From positions 744,001-808,000 of the forward strand of contig JASJZC010000005.1 of the NCBI GenBank assembly GCA_037178855.1: DNA of 64,000 nt, read 5' to 3'. Made by a program: the position numbers and the translations under genes. Position 1 is the first letter of the stretch. Each line of letters begins with the position of its first letter. The notes beneath the pieces are model-generated. The model was given only the letters and a program-made list of their open reading frames with translations. It had not been told where the DNA came from and searched no databases. Positions 12,144 to 24,900 of the stretch are shown here, in pieces. This DNA comes from Oscheius sp. JU75. Its lineage: Eukaryota > Nematoda > Chromadorea > Rhabditida > Rhabditidae.

Positions 12144-15100
12144 CTATTCGAATAAGAAGCTGATGGTCTCCTTCTGCAAGAGATTCGGGGGTTGGAGCTC
12201 GTAATCCAGTCTCATCGCTTGTCCTCCACTTCTCTCAATCCGAGCAGCCAGAGACTGTCCATTTTTGTTGCTGGGATCCTGAAAAATCCGATTTTAGGTC
12301 ACGAGTAAGCTTTTCGAGTAATTTTCAGAGCTATCCGTGTATTTCAGAAGTTACTGTAACGTAAAACTTCCTAATGGCAAGGTTTTTAGGGTTTCATAAC
12401 CTCCCAGAAGGTAAAAACTTACTGTAAGTGTGCCCAGTAAAGCCATTTTGTCGAAGAGATCTCTGGTAGTGGCTGTATCATCAGTCTTGTTCTTGATGGT
12501 TAATTGTTTAAGGGAGCCGGTGACCTCTCCGTCGAGCCATATCTGGAAGGAACAGTTTGGGTGGGGGAAGGGAAGGGTAGGTCAAGAAACAGGACTGATG
12601 AAAGAGACAGAGTAGATGAAAGTACTTCAGCTTTGTCAAAAAAGTACCATTTCCTAAACACTAAAGTGTTTAGTTGTGTACTGTAGGTTTTTGGATTCGT
12701 CGGCTACAATTATGTGTTATTGTTTCGCGATCAAAACTTTTCCTATACGAGGAACGTGTGAAATATAAAAATGGAGCAAGATTTGTCAAGTGGACTAATA
12801 AGAATAAGCAGAATATGGGTCCCAAATATTTCTGTTGTATGTTTTCATTATCATCTGATTGTTCTATAGTTTCGTCAAATAATTATCTCTTGATATGCGC
12901 ATCTTTTCTAGTTTGTTGTAGACAATCATTGCAAAAAGTAAGTCCGTGAGAATCAGACGGGCGCCTTTTGCTAATTGTAAAGATAGGATAAGCGTTTTCA
13001 AAGTTTCTAATTTCGGGTCTCATGATTTAGACTTCGGATGTTTCACGAAATGCATAAGTAATTATGTGCTGAACAAGAGTTGCTATCGAATATGCAGAGC
13101 TGGAAATATAGTAAAGAGTACTGTCACCTGTTTCTCACCTTCATAATCCTCTCGGCCAGCTGAACTCCTACACAGTAGAAATCCAAAACGAGTTCTTCCT
13201 TCCTCCTTCCAACCTCCATGATCTTCTTAGGATTATTCAGCACATCGTGGTACCTCAGTGGATGAATGGACATCTCCAGACAGGGAATATTCTGTATCTG
13301 GGGTAAATTCGACGAGGACAGTGAAAGAACCTCAAAAACAGGACTGTCAATGTCGTAGTACTTGTCGTGGAAGCTGACGAGACGAGGCTTGAGGACAGAG
13401 AGACATTTGGAGAGGAAGGACTCCTCTATCTGAAAATTATTTGTTTCAGGATTTTCATATAATTGGGAGAGGAGACAATGACGTGTTTCAGAAAATGGAG
13501 AAAAGAATGGATTCTAAATTCGATTTTTCGCATTCGCATGTTTGAACTTTTCGTACTGCCAATGTTTCTGAAGGACAACTAATAATAATACTCCCACTTT
13601 TGGAATGCCAGTTTCACATATCCTACCTTTACAATTTGCAAGTTGTTTTTTTGTTGAATACCATTTCAATGTTTTCTTTGTATTCCTTTGTCGGGACAAA
13701 TTATCCTTATCTCTGTCAGAACGTTGCTTGTTTCATCTTTTACACATAGTCAAAGCGGTGTATTTAAAGGGATGTATGGCTCGGGAAATAAGAGCACTTT
13801 AGAATAGTGGCTTCAAATTTGTATGTTTCAAAGCAGGGGGTATAGATGCTTTTACAAATAACAACACGTTTTTACCACTTGTTGAATGGAAATTTTTGTG
13901 TTTCGTCTTTTCAACATAGTTAGACAGAGGGAATGTACAGCAGTCGATGGTGGCTGCGACAACGTCCAACGTCAACATACGCACAGGACAGACAGACACC
14001 GCTGCGCTTTAGTAAGAGAAAGAGAGATAATTTCATGTTCTACTGTCTCTACCTTCCAGAAACACTACTGTTCTTTAGACATGGTTCGTTCCAAACCAAC
14101 CTTATGAATCTGCATCACAGGAACACCCTTGATTTGGACCAAATCCTCTAGAATCTCCTCGTCGCTGAACTGTGAAGCACCTCCGAGACGCATGGTCTGG
14201 TCGGAAAGCTGAAAATGGAACGCACATTCTCTGGTACTGTACTAATTTTGAAAATACTTATAATGTGAACAATAGGTATTAAACGATCCCGTCTTTGTTT
14301 CAATGGCTAGAAATGCAAAAGCATATACGATACGCTCGGGCATGAAATTGCAGTGTCAGTCTCAAAAAGTGTCAAATTATCGGTAGGGAAACTCTGAAAA
14401 TGATGGAACGGTATTCGAAAACTCTGTCTTTTATAATCTCTGACTGAAATCAAACACTCAATGCTTCGTACGAAACTGCTCTAGGACAAGAGAGGGCTCA
14501 GCATCACTTTATCTCTTTCTGTTTCTCTGGTGGGAGTGGGGGTCAAAACATTCTAACTCACCATGGAAACAACGTCAACTTTCGCGAACCTGTAGTCCAC
14601 ATTGACTACTGTCGACGAGACTATAATTCCATTGGGCCGGACCACCTTTTGGCTGAGACTCTTGTACTTCTGAAGAGAGTTTTTTTATGTTATGAAACGG
14701 AAAATTACAGGATTATAGACGATCTGTGCCTCTGGAGCAAGAAGACGAGGACAGAGCTGGTCCATGAAGAATCTGGCCCCGTTAAAGGTTCTGTAGAATG
14801 TCGTTCCGGAGTGGAGGTTGAACTGGAAAATGCTGGGTTTTGGAAGACACGAATGCGAAACCTATTGTTTCATTATTACAATGACTATTATAAAGAAAGC
14901 GTGAAACAAAAACTGAACTTGGCTCGGGGAAAGGAGAGCACTTTTGTGGATGGCTTCGACCCGGGTCATGTCAACCCGTGAACCATGTCGGGTCGGGTCA
15001 ACCGAGTATCAAAATCGAGTCAGAGTCAGATTTTTTAAAAGAATTTTCAGCATTTCATGTGTATTAGCAAGGTATTTGACTAGAATAAACATATATGTCT

Positions 15101-15416
15101 CCAAAAACTAACAATTGTTGCTCAACCCATGGACCATGACTCAGCGGTCCCCCTTCTAACGCTTCCAAACTGCACAATGGTATGTACGCTGTCAATCTGG
15201 TTCCTACATATTCTGGTCATCTGATCATATTGTCAGGCTTTTTTAGACAGTTTAGGGTTCAAATGTTTCATCAAAGATTCTTATCGGTCTCTTGAAACTT
15301 TAGAATACATTATGCAACTGATGAGATAGGAACTAATTGGCCGATAACGAACTGACCTTCTTGACTACCTCTCCAAGCAGATAGGCGTCCAATTGTTCCA
15401 GGTTGAAGCTGGTCAT
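12144..15416 (-). CDS. unrecognised multi-exon protein (possibly F-box-like)
   Basis: A start at 15416 (MTSFNLEQLDAYLLGEVVK) is followed by exons near 14830-14718 (FNLHSGTTFYRTFNGARFF...), 14672-14563, 14212-14101, 13432-13140, 12545-12425 and 12280-12144 (ending SFLFE-stop). Each sits between GT donors and CAG/TAG acceptors in a continuous frame. The product is about 300 residues, soluble, with no signal peptide or membrane segment, and a central block LSSSNLPQIQNIPCLEMSIHP. The layout recalls nematode F-box/FTH-type proteins, which are substrate adaptors of SCF ubiquitin ligases, but I could not find a convincing F-box consensus, so the family is a guess. Introns of 300-600 bases at 12546-13139 and 14843-15358 hold no other feature that I recognise. 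Confidence 0.4.
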
Positions 15417-16110
15417 CTTGTTTCTTGTTTGATGCTAAACTGAATAGAATTGACCGGGAAACTGAATAATCTGCTGAACGCCTTTTATGGTCGGGAGAGA
15501 AAAGCGACCGCTCCGCTTCCCAGAGCTAAGCTTTGCTACTTGAGGCAAACAAAGTTGGTAAGGTTTCCGAGCTGGTACTACAAGACAGAACTTTGAACGA
15601 TGCCAAGATTTCTAAGCTAAGCCAAGATTTTTCTAGATACCAAGTTTCAAGTCTGAGATGTTTCAAGTATCCTATAAAAGCGAAAAAAAAACGGTTGTGA
15701 TCCGGTTGATACACTAAAAAACATTTTCTCTCATGCTGTGACTAGGGATAGATGATTGTAGGAAAAATGAGAGAGTCCGATGTTCTAAGGCGGTAGAGCC
15801 AGCCATGAAAAGTCTCGTGATCGATCTGTTAGATAGGGCGTTCCTATCATTTGTTTTGCTAGGTTCCGGAAGTTTTCTCACCGACTAGAAGCCGGAAAGT
15901 TTTCCCTACTTTGATTGATTTAATTGTAAAAAGAAAGGGTAATGGTTCGGCAGACGGTTCGTACCTAGACTCTTGCCGCCATCTCACCAATGCGAAACTA
16001 TTGTAAGAATTCATTTAAACCATCGGTCTGGGCACAAACTTTACTTTTACGGAGCCTAAAACAACAGAAAAAGCAGGTGTTGTTTCGTCGGTCCAACTGC
16101 TTCAGCCTTC

Positions 16111-16227
16111 TTAGAACGGCCACCACGAGGGACGACTGATGGATGGAGGGTACACGCAATCACACGGCCAGTTGCCTCCGCAGCCTGTAGGTTTTCCACA
16201 CTTAGAGCAGAAGGTGGGGCTCACCAT
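16111..16227 (-). CDS. Cys-rich 38-residue frame, left arm copy
   Basis: This is the mirror image of the frame at 18009-18125, with the same length (39 codons with stop). It starts MVSPTFCSKCGKPTGCG and ends SRPSWWPF. The C-x2-C...C-x6-C-x-C spacing suggests zinc binding but is not a classical CCHC knuckle. It could be the zinc part of a former gag-like protein. Its intactness in both arms may simply reflect the arms' near identity. Confidence 0.3.
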   Translation of the reverse strand: MVSPTFCSKCGKPTGCGGNWPCDCVYPPSISRPSWWPF

Positions 16228-17150
16228 TCTCTGAAGATTGTTTTGGATTCTTAAGAGGAGGAAGAGGGAAAAGAGAACTGCTGATGCTATGAAACTGGCT
16301 CTTTTAATACCAGGCAGTTAGAAATGAGAAATTTGTGATCGATCTGTTAGATATTTCGGGGAAATCAGGAGAAATTGACCAATTTCTATCACCTGTCTTG
16401 ATTGAAAAGTGTTATGGTAGATAAATAGTTCTGGAAAACTGTTCTTGCAAAAGACAACTGCTGAGGGGAGAGAGAGAGTGAAGGAAGACTGCCTGTTGTA
16501 TGATAGGTCGCATATATATAGGGTCTAAGTCATGGTTCGTCATATTAGAGGGGTCGGGGAAAGAGCCAGGTCTCTGGAGGAGACAAGGCAGTTGGAAATG
16601 AGAGACTTGAAAAATCTCGTGTACGATCTGAAATTTGAGACAGATTGCTCACTGATGAGAAGCCGGAAAATTTCCCCTCCCAGGAGTTTTTGGTTCGACA
16701 GAGAGGCACGTTATGGGAGAATTTCTTCCACAATTAGTTGTCTTTTGCAAGAACAGTTTTCCAGAACTATTTATCTACCAGAACACTTTTCAATCAAGAC
16801 AGGTGATAGAAATTGGTGAATTTCTCCTCGATTTCCCCGAAATATCTAACAGATCGATCACAAATTTCTCATTTCTAACTGCCTGGTGTTAAAAGAGCCA
16901 GTTTCATAGCATCAGCAGTTCTCTTTTCCCTCTTCTCAAGAATCCAAAACAATCTTAATGACCGTTGTGACGGCCTATTTCTCCTTGGTCCTCCTACGAA
17001 GAATTCTGATTCGTTGTCTGATTCAGATTCGGCGCTGACATTCATCGGCGACTTTGATTATCATCCTGGCTGACTGGGGGTGGATCTCGTTTTAGCAGAT
17101 GACTCAATACAGACGGATTCGACAGTTGTTGGGATTGGAACGCAAGCTCT

Positions 17151-17552
17151 GTCGAGCGAGTAGTCAAAGCTCAAAAAGAAATTGAAGCCAGAATCGACTC
17201 GGTAGTCAAAGAGGGGTTTTCCCTCATTAACAAAGATACAGCTTCGGAACAGATAACAAAGATTGACGAATATGCCAGTAAAGTAGGTGATCACCTCACT
17301 GTGCTGCTGGATGCATTCGAAACTTTGACTACTCGCTCGACAGAGCTTGCGTTCCAATCCCAACAACTGTCGAATCCGTCTGTATTGAGTCATTGGCTAA
17401 AACGAGATTCACCCCCAGTCACCCAGAACGATAATCAAAGTCGCCGACCTCGGAATGTCAGCGCCGAATCTGAATCAGCAGAGAGAGATGACAACGAATC
17501 AGCATTCTCCGTAGGAGGACCAAGGAGAAATAGGCCGTCACAACGGTCATGA
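17151..17552 (+). pseudogene. gag-like open frame inside foldback element
   Basis: An open frame of about 133 codons without an obvious ATG. The first part (VVKAQKEIEARIDSVVKEG, then ITKIDEYASKVGDHL) has heptad-like spacing and may form a coiled coil. The C-terminal part is Ser/Arg/Asn-rich (SAESESAERDDNESAF). This composition recalls gag-like proteins of retroelements. Most of its second half is part of the internal inverted repeat (17320-17551), so the complementary strand of the same RNA is encoded at 16955-17175. Confidence 0.3.
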
Positions 17553-18008
17553 TTTCGGAGATCCAGCATCTCAAACCGGCCTCCACGGCGACAAAAAGCA
17601 CCAGATCTACTCTCGAGCAACTTCGCCAAAAGTTTTGTACTTTTTTTGAAAAGTATTTTGAACGATCTGAAATTTGAGGCAGATTGCTCACTAATGAGAA
17701 GCCGGAAAATTTCCACTCCCAGGGGTTTTTGGTTCGATAGAGAGGCACGTTATGGGAGAATTTCTTCCACAATTAATTGTCTTTTGCAAGAACAGTTTTC
17801 CAGAACTATTTATCTACCAGAACACTTTTCAATCAAGACAGGTGATAGAAATTGGTCAATTTCTCCTCGATTTCCCCCGAAATATCTAACAGATCGATCA
17901 CAAATTACTCATTTCTAACTGCCTGGTATTAAAAGAGCCAGTTTCATAGCATCAGCAGTTCTCTTTTCCCTCTTCCTCCTCTTAAGAATCCAAAACAATC
18001 TTCAGAGA

Positions 18009-18125
18009 ATGGTGAGCCCCACCTTCTGCTCTAAGTGTGGAAAACCTACAGGCTGCGGAGGCAACTGGCCGTGTGATTGCGTGTACCCTCCATCCATCAG
18101 TCGTCCCTCGTGGTGGCCGTTCTAA
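18009..18125 (+). CDS. Cys-rich 38-residue frame, right arm copy
   Basis: ATG at 18009, stop at 18123. Five Cys residues in CSKCGKPTGCGGNWPCDC, followed by Pro/Ser/Trp-rich tail. See the mirrored copy at 16111-16227. It is a possible zinc-binding peptide from the element's ancestral protein; expression is unknown. Confidence 0.3.
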   Translation: MVSPTFCSKCGKPTGCGGNWPCDCVYPPSISRPSWWPF

Positions 18126-18936
18126 GAAGGCTGAAGCAGTTGGACCGACGAAACAACACCTGCTTTTTCTGTTGTTTTAGGCTCCGTAAAAGTAAAGTTT
18201 GTGCCCAGACCGATGGTTTAAATGAATTCTTACAATAGTTTCGCATTGGTGAGATGGCGGCAAGAGTCTAGGTACGAACCGTCTGCCGAACCATTACCCT
18301 TTCTTTTTACAATTAAATCAATCAAAGTAGGGAAAACTTTCCGGCTTCTAGTCGGTGAGAAAACTTCCGGAACCTAGCAAAACAAATGATAGGAACGCCC
18401 TATCTAACAGATCGATCACGAGACTTTTCATGGCTGGCTCTACCGCCTTAGAACATCGGACTCTCTCACTTTTCGACTTTCTGATGTGATGTCGTTGGCA
18501 GTTTCTACATGACTTTGCCGAAAGATTGGAGTATTTTGATCCCTGAGCTGTCTCAGCTTGGGCAAAGAACAGGCGCAGGAGGCTAGGCAAATCGAGCGTT
18601 GTTCTCATTAACGAAGCACGACAATCTCCTGTGCTCATTGCAGTCTGCTGATCTCCGTGTTGCGAGCTCAGTAGCAATCTTGAGATGTCAGCGATATCAA
18701 TCAATGCAAAGTAGATTTTGATAGCTCCGACACCTACCTTGTCAAGCGAGAGATTGTTCTTTCGTAACGGTTTTAATTTTATTATGTGATGCGAACTAGA
18801 AATCGGATTCAAAATGCTACTGGGGGAATCAGTTTTTCGTTACTGTGCCACGATTCTTTGATATTCCACAGACTGGTAAAATTTGAAGGCAGTTCTGTTA
18901 CTCTTCTGGAGAGGTCTGCTTGGAACGCATCAACCG

Positions 18937-21900
18937 CTAACGCATACCACGAAGCGAACGGTTCATGCTCAGCAGACAGCGCTTCATAGAGTCCCGAAGC
19001 TTCACTAAAACCGATATTAGCAAGGAAACCAAGCGGACAAACTTATGAATACTGCCACTTTTTTCAGGAAGGGTGATAGTAAAGAAGTTGTCATTTAACT
19101 GAATGGTTATTCTCAGTGGTTTTCCAAGCATTGCAAAGTTCTTGGCTTCAAATGTGTATATATGCTGCCGACTACGTTGAAGCACAAAATTATAATCGTT
19201 GAAAAGGAAACCACGCTCGGTGAACAAATGGATGACTCCTTTAAAGAGAAGGGATGCTGAGTGGGCAGACATCGGATAGTTGTATTTGATCATGTGTGCC
19301 AAAACTCTTGGCTTGATATCCGTGAAGCACATTTTGAGAAAGACGCTGTGAAGATCTTCGTTCATAAAATCCGATTTCTGATCTTGAAACAGACGCTCTG
19401 CACTGTACTGACAACTCTTGTTCTGAAGAAACTCTTTGTCGGGACCATTGCTGAGAATATCTGTTGACAATGAAGCCCGTCTCACAGCCAGAAACTAAAA
19501 ATTGACATGAAGTAGTTCGAATGAAGAAGTTTGAACTCTTACAAGTGTCTGTTTACTATCCGAAACGCTGAAAAATTGATGCCTACCTCATTGCACAGCT
19601 GTTCTCCCTTCGTTTCTACAATGTCGTCAAAGATTCTTCCAAGCACGACATGAAGTTTCGAATTGAAGTCGCCATCAACATTTGCGGGAAGCTGTTTCCC
19701 GTTTGCAACTGCTAATAGTTCAGATTTGTTAAGACTCGGCTCGTAGTGTTTTCCAGTATATCTTTTAGTTGCTGGTATCAACTTGTTTATGTCGGCCACA
19801 ATAGTTGCAACGAAAGAAACAATCGGGTTTAGAACCTCAGCTTCAAAAAGCACGGTATCGTTTTTCTGAAGTTACTATAATGTTTAGTTCAAAAACTCAC
19901 TAGCTGACGCTTTATGTGTATGACGATGTGACAATCCAGAAACTTTTTCAGATCAGGCAAAATCTGACTTTTGTTAAAGCATTCATCAACTGTTTCCTTG
20001 CAGTCTGTGAAGTGAACATTTGTCGCAGCATGACCAAGAACAAATTTTCGAAGAGCAGCTATAAACTTGTTCTTCCTACGTTGAAAGTCCTGCAATGAAA
20101 CATGAAATGTACAAGCATTGATTTAAACCTCGATTTCATCCAGTCTGGCCGCATATTGCTTTGAATTGTTCACTGCAACCTCATGGCTAGATAGCAATAC
20201 GCTGATCTCTTCATGCTCATCAGCTTCGAATTTGGCAAAATGCTACATATTATTCAATTTTTAAGCAAATAAACACTTACTTTTCGGTTCTCCGAGAACA
20301 TGTTCATAAAGTAGAGACCACTACCGACTACTGCAAATATCACAACGCCAATTATAGGATTCACGAAAAGAGGACATATTATAAGAAGAGCGATAGTGAA
20401 GACACCAAAGTACCATTTCCATTTGTTAGCCTTCTCAATATAAGCCATTTGTCTCATTCCATTAGTGAAAAGGCGTCTTATTTCAGGACTAGTAGGTACA
20501 TTTTTCTCTCTGAAAACCAATCACTGTTTTGAGCTTTGAGAACCTGAAATAATCTGGACTGCTTCTCAGTTTGCAGGAGTTCACTTTGATCCATGGGGAT
20601 TTGTTTCGCAACCTATCGTAAAGCTCCGGTGAAATTCCTTTGACTTTCTTGGAAGGATTCATTTCGTGCTCATATTCCTCGAAATAATCGGTGAAGTATT
20701 CAGTGACTCGATTGTCGACCAAAATACCGTGACTGATAAGACTGTGATGAAGGTCCTTGTACGGATTGAGCGGAAGCAGAATTTTGTGTTTCACGTCTTC
20801 TCCATTGAGACATCTCTTCACTGTCGATTTGATACATTTTAAAGCATAGCCATAGCAGAAGTGTCGATTGAACAGTAGCTCAATGGCCGGTTGAATATTC
20901 TTTGGAAACATAGAGAGATCCAGTGAGTTAGTGAGAATGTATACTTCCATGGTGTCTGTTTCAATTCTAGCTTTAATCTTTGACAGTATTCTTTCCTTAA
21001 CCATCCTCTTCAAAATCCATTGTGCCTCCACTTCCATAACCCCCAGCTCAATCATCACCGTATCCTTGGTTATGTAGTCAAACTTGCTCAACGTTTTTGT
21101 TTGTTCCAGCATCGGAAGATTGAGTGTTCCAATAATCTCGACGTAAGCTTGACCAGACTCCATTGCTTCTACAACTTGTGCTTCGACAGCTGCATCATTT
21201 ATCTGCCCCATCGTACATTCGAAGTAGACATAGTTTTCCAAGTTTCTGGATTCTTTTAGGAGGTCAAATGGTCCGACTTGAAGCTCTGTTTCCTTGAACG
21301 GGATTGCCGGAATATTCTTGCGCCATCTATCAATTGCAATGAAATAACGTTCGGAGATGAAGCAGCCACTTGTCCGAAGGCATTCCCAGAATCCGTTAAC
21401 ACTCGGCAAAGGTAGTGCTTCCAACGACTTCACATCCATCAATTTTTGACCGTCAAAAGCTTTCTCCTGTGAATTCTGAATCCAGTTGAGATATTGATAC
21501 AGCATCTGGACTGGAATTGCATTCATAGAAGCCGGCTGATGTAATTTTGACATGCTCAGCTGAGTTGTTAAAACCACAGGAGAAACGAAGCCAAGTTGTT
21601 GGCAGTCCCGTCTGCGAGCAAACATTCGGTTGTAGTCGTCAGTTTCGAGTGAGAAATCGGAGATGGTAACAGTATGTCCAACAATGTCTTCAATGTTTCC
21701 AATCACAGTTTCGAAAACAGCTATACATTCTTCATGTTGCACTTCATAACCTCTGACAATACAATAAATAGGCTTCGGGCAGGAGTTCAGTTCAATCATA
21801 GTATCACTAACCCCGATGACACAATGAACTCAGGTTGATAAAATTTTTCGGTCAAAAAAAAAACTTCTTTTCACGGTTGCTCTAGGACTACTTATTAGAG

Positions 21901-24900
21901 TCTGAAAGGGTTCATATTGCTTCAAATTCGGAAGAAAAATATTAGCGGAAGACCGAAGCCGAAAAAGCATATCTTCCAAAATATTCGAGAACTCGAAGGA
22001 ATTCGACTTTTCGGATTTTCGCTAATATTGTTTTCCCTCATTTGAGGCAAATAGTACCCTTTCAGACACAATCCTATTTTTTTGCAAGGTTATACGTTCT
22101 ACGTTTATTGGTCCTACATCGGGCAGGCGTTCGCTCGTAACGTTCCAAATACCTTATTACAAGAACTTCTGTAGTTACGAGTGCCCCAAAGGGTGAAAAA
22201 ATTAACCTAGCTCGGCGATCGAAAAAGCAAAGCGGCTGAAACTTGGTGTAGCAGGGGACCCAATACAACCTACTTTCACCCAAAATTTGATGGCGATTCG
22301 ATAGAAAAATTGTTATCAGACGTGTTAGAAACATTGATTTTTGCCCAGCAGTATCAGCGAACTTTTACTGTTTCTATTCTGTATATCAAGACCGAATACG
22401 GTCAAGCCAAGACCCACCTTGAAAGTAAATGTTGATTGGTACTCTGCTTTAAGATCTGCACCACGTCGTTCAACCTTCTTTTTTCCGTTATTTTTGCCAT
22501 AAATGCACTGCGTGATCTGATAAGAAGATCCATAGCTTCCATCGTACATTTTTCATCGTAGTCAACTAAATAATCGGGAAGCTCTTCCAATGTACCGTAT
22601 TTTTGCATTATTTCAAAAAGGTAGTTTTTCGCTCCAGTTAAGGCAATAGGAACTGGTCGAGTGATGTAATCCATTTTCGTCTCAAAAACGATTTCTTGTT
22701 TAAACTTTTTGTACTGACGGATCCCTTGTTGTGCAAGTATTCCTTTGTAATATAGTGCTTCCGCCGAGTAGTCCGGATAAGTGGTGAGTACCATATCAAA
22801 AAATGATAGAGCCAATATCTTGTGATTCATTGACATCAAGCTCAAGGCAATGTTGATGAGCGGTTGTGGAGCCTTGATCCACTTTATCGAATGCAATACT
22901 TCAGTCATGTTGTTGTTTTTCGGTAGAGGATGTTCTTTCAAAAAGTTCTCAGCCATTGCGAAGATATGGCGTTTCTGTCCCTCATTAGCACTTTTCTCAC
23001 ACAGTTTGATGTTCTCAGCTTGTCCATCTAGCCAAAGAGCCCATTCATCCAATAAGGAGAAGTAGATAATCTGCTGGATCGAAGGTAATTCATCTTCTTT
23101 CAACACTGATACTTCCTTCAAGGCGTCACTGCAATGATCTTGAAAGCGACGTAAGCAAGTTTCCTCCACATCTATACGGAAATCGTAGATTTTCTTCAAG
23201 GACTGCAGACGATGGAGTTCGGTATTGTCCCGAAACTGTTTCAGTTGGAAAATGTTTTTGGCTCCTCGAGAACTTTTATCATTCAAACAGATTATCTGAC
23301 CAGATCCAGGATCACCACTTCTAGCTGATCTTCCGAATGCCTGTGCCTCGATTCGGCTATTTTCAGGAAGGAAAGTAATGACTACATGGAGGCCTCCATT
23401 GGTCTTCAGCTCTTCAGATAAAATAATGTCGGACCCTCGGCCAGCCAAATTTGTTGACAGAATAAGCTGCCCAGGCTTCAAACCTCCGCTTTCGAAATCA
23501 AATTCTTCGTAGTCTCTCGTGTACAGTATTGCTGCTTTTATTAGTTGAGCATACTGAGGCATTTCCTTCTCCATGTAAGAGAGCAAGTTCTCCTTTAGAT
23601 TTTCCACTGAATCAATCGACTGACAGATGATAAGTACGCTTCTCTTTTCTTCTACAGCAGCTTCTAGGAAATTTTTGGCGATAGTCTCAATCCAGAGCGC
23701 CGAGGTAGGACACAGGACAGGGACTTTTTCATAGAAGTCCTTTGGCTTCCACGAAGGTATCCGAATAACGTCAGCATTGTAAAGTTCTCGTAGACTTCGG
23801 CTCTCCTCGTCTGATCCAAGAGTACCACTGAAGCCATTGATTTGGGAGTACTTCTTCAAATAAGTCACATTTGAAATGAAAACGGCTTTCAAACTGATAG
23901 GCGACAACCGGCAGCCATGTTTTAGCTGCAAGAACTGATGTAGTCCTTCGCTCCACTGGGAATTAGCCATTGAGGTTCCAGTACCTTTGTCAATAATTGT
24001 GACACCGGGATGCAGATCGGATCCTGTATTGTTTCTATCCAGATCTACAATAAACTCGTCCTTGTTCTTCAAAAACAAGCCCTTGAACGCATTGTTAATG
24101 AATTCGTCCAGGTGCAGGAGTATGTACGGTTTCAGATATTCCGGTACAATTATTTCTCTCTTTCTGTGCTCCACAATATGGATAATAGCCAGCAGCGACA
24201 TTGTAACAGTTTCTCCGAAGTTTGATTTCATCTCTGTTGCAAATGCTTGCATCTCTTCTGACGGCCTGTCAAGAAGAATTCCATCTTCTCCAATAACTTT
24301 GCACCTTGACAGTATTCTCCAAATGGCGTTAATCTGAGAACTGTCCTGCTCGTCCACTAATTTGGCAATGTCATCTTTTGTGACTGTCCCAAACAGATCT
24401 GATAAGATTTGTTTGCGTAGTGCGGAAGTCATCGATGCAAGCTTGTCCGTTGTCCTGTTCGAATAAACTTCCTTGTGAATGAAGACGAACAGAGATTCCA
24501 GAAGATCCAGTCCGGGCACTACATGAGATAAATACAGCATGTTGTTTCCATGATCCAAACACATACTGTCACTCTCGTCCACAATGACATGCTCCTGTTT
24601 TCTGCTTCCCAAAATGTTCTTCTTGTAGTACGCATGGAGAAGATAATCGCGCTCAAATTGAGTGATATCCCCATAAACAATGTTGCACTTGTAGGCTCCC
24701 TTCCTTTTCTCGACGTTGGTATGACAATTGTGGCCAACGGTTATATTGAATCGGGCATAAAATGGCTTGAGAGCTTCCGAATCTCTAATCGCCAGAACGG
24801 AAGAGCTTGTAATAATGTCCACGTGAGTCATTGGCCCTCCAGCAAGGATTTTGAGTATTGAGAGAGCTGCAATAATGAACGACTTTCCTTCTCCGGTGTT

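Larger units (their letters stand above)
15769..18468. mobile_element. 2.7-kb foldback element with ~690-bp inverted arms
   Basis: The left arm 15769-16461 is repeated in inverse orientation at about 17775-18468 with only a few differences visible. Both ends read TGAGAGAGTCCGATG inward. Inside is a second structure: 16617-16953 is a direct extra copy of the inner part of the right arm, and 16955-17175 is inverted against 17320-17551 around a loop of about 145 bases. Transcription would give nested long double-stranded RNA. Coding scraps: a gag-like frame at 17151-17552 and a Cys-rich 38-residue peptide in each arm. No transposase, integrase or clear target-site duplication was found, so class is unknown; a foldback-type DNA element or a rearranged retroelement are both possible. 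Confidence 0.75.

Noticed and set aside
14930-15010. GGGTC/GACCC-rich stretch as a regulatory element.
   Set aside because: Short degenerate repeats without context; may be a repeat remnant, too little to call.
15769-18468. LTR retrotransposon.
   Set aside because: The long repeats are inverted, not direct, and no protease, reverse transcriptase or integrase frame is present.
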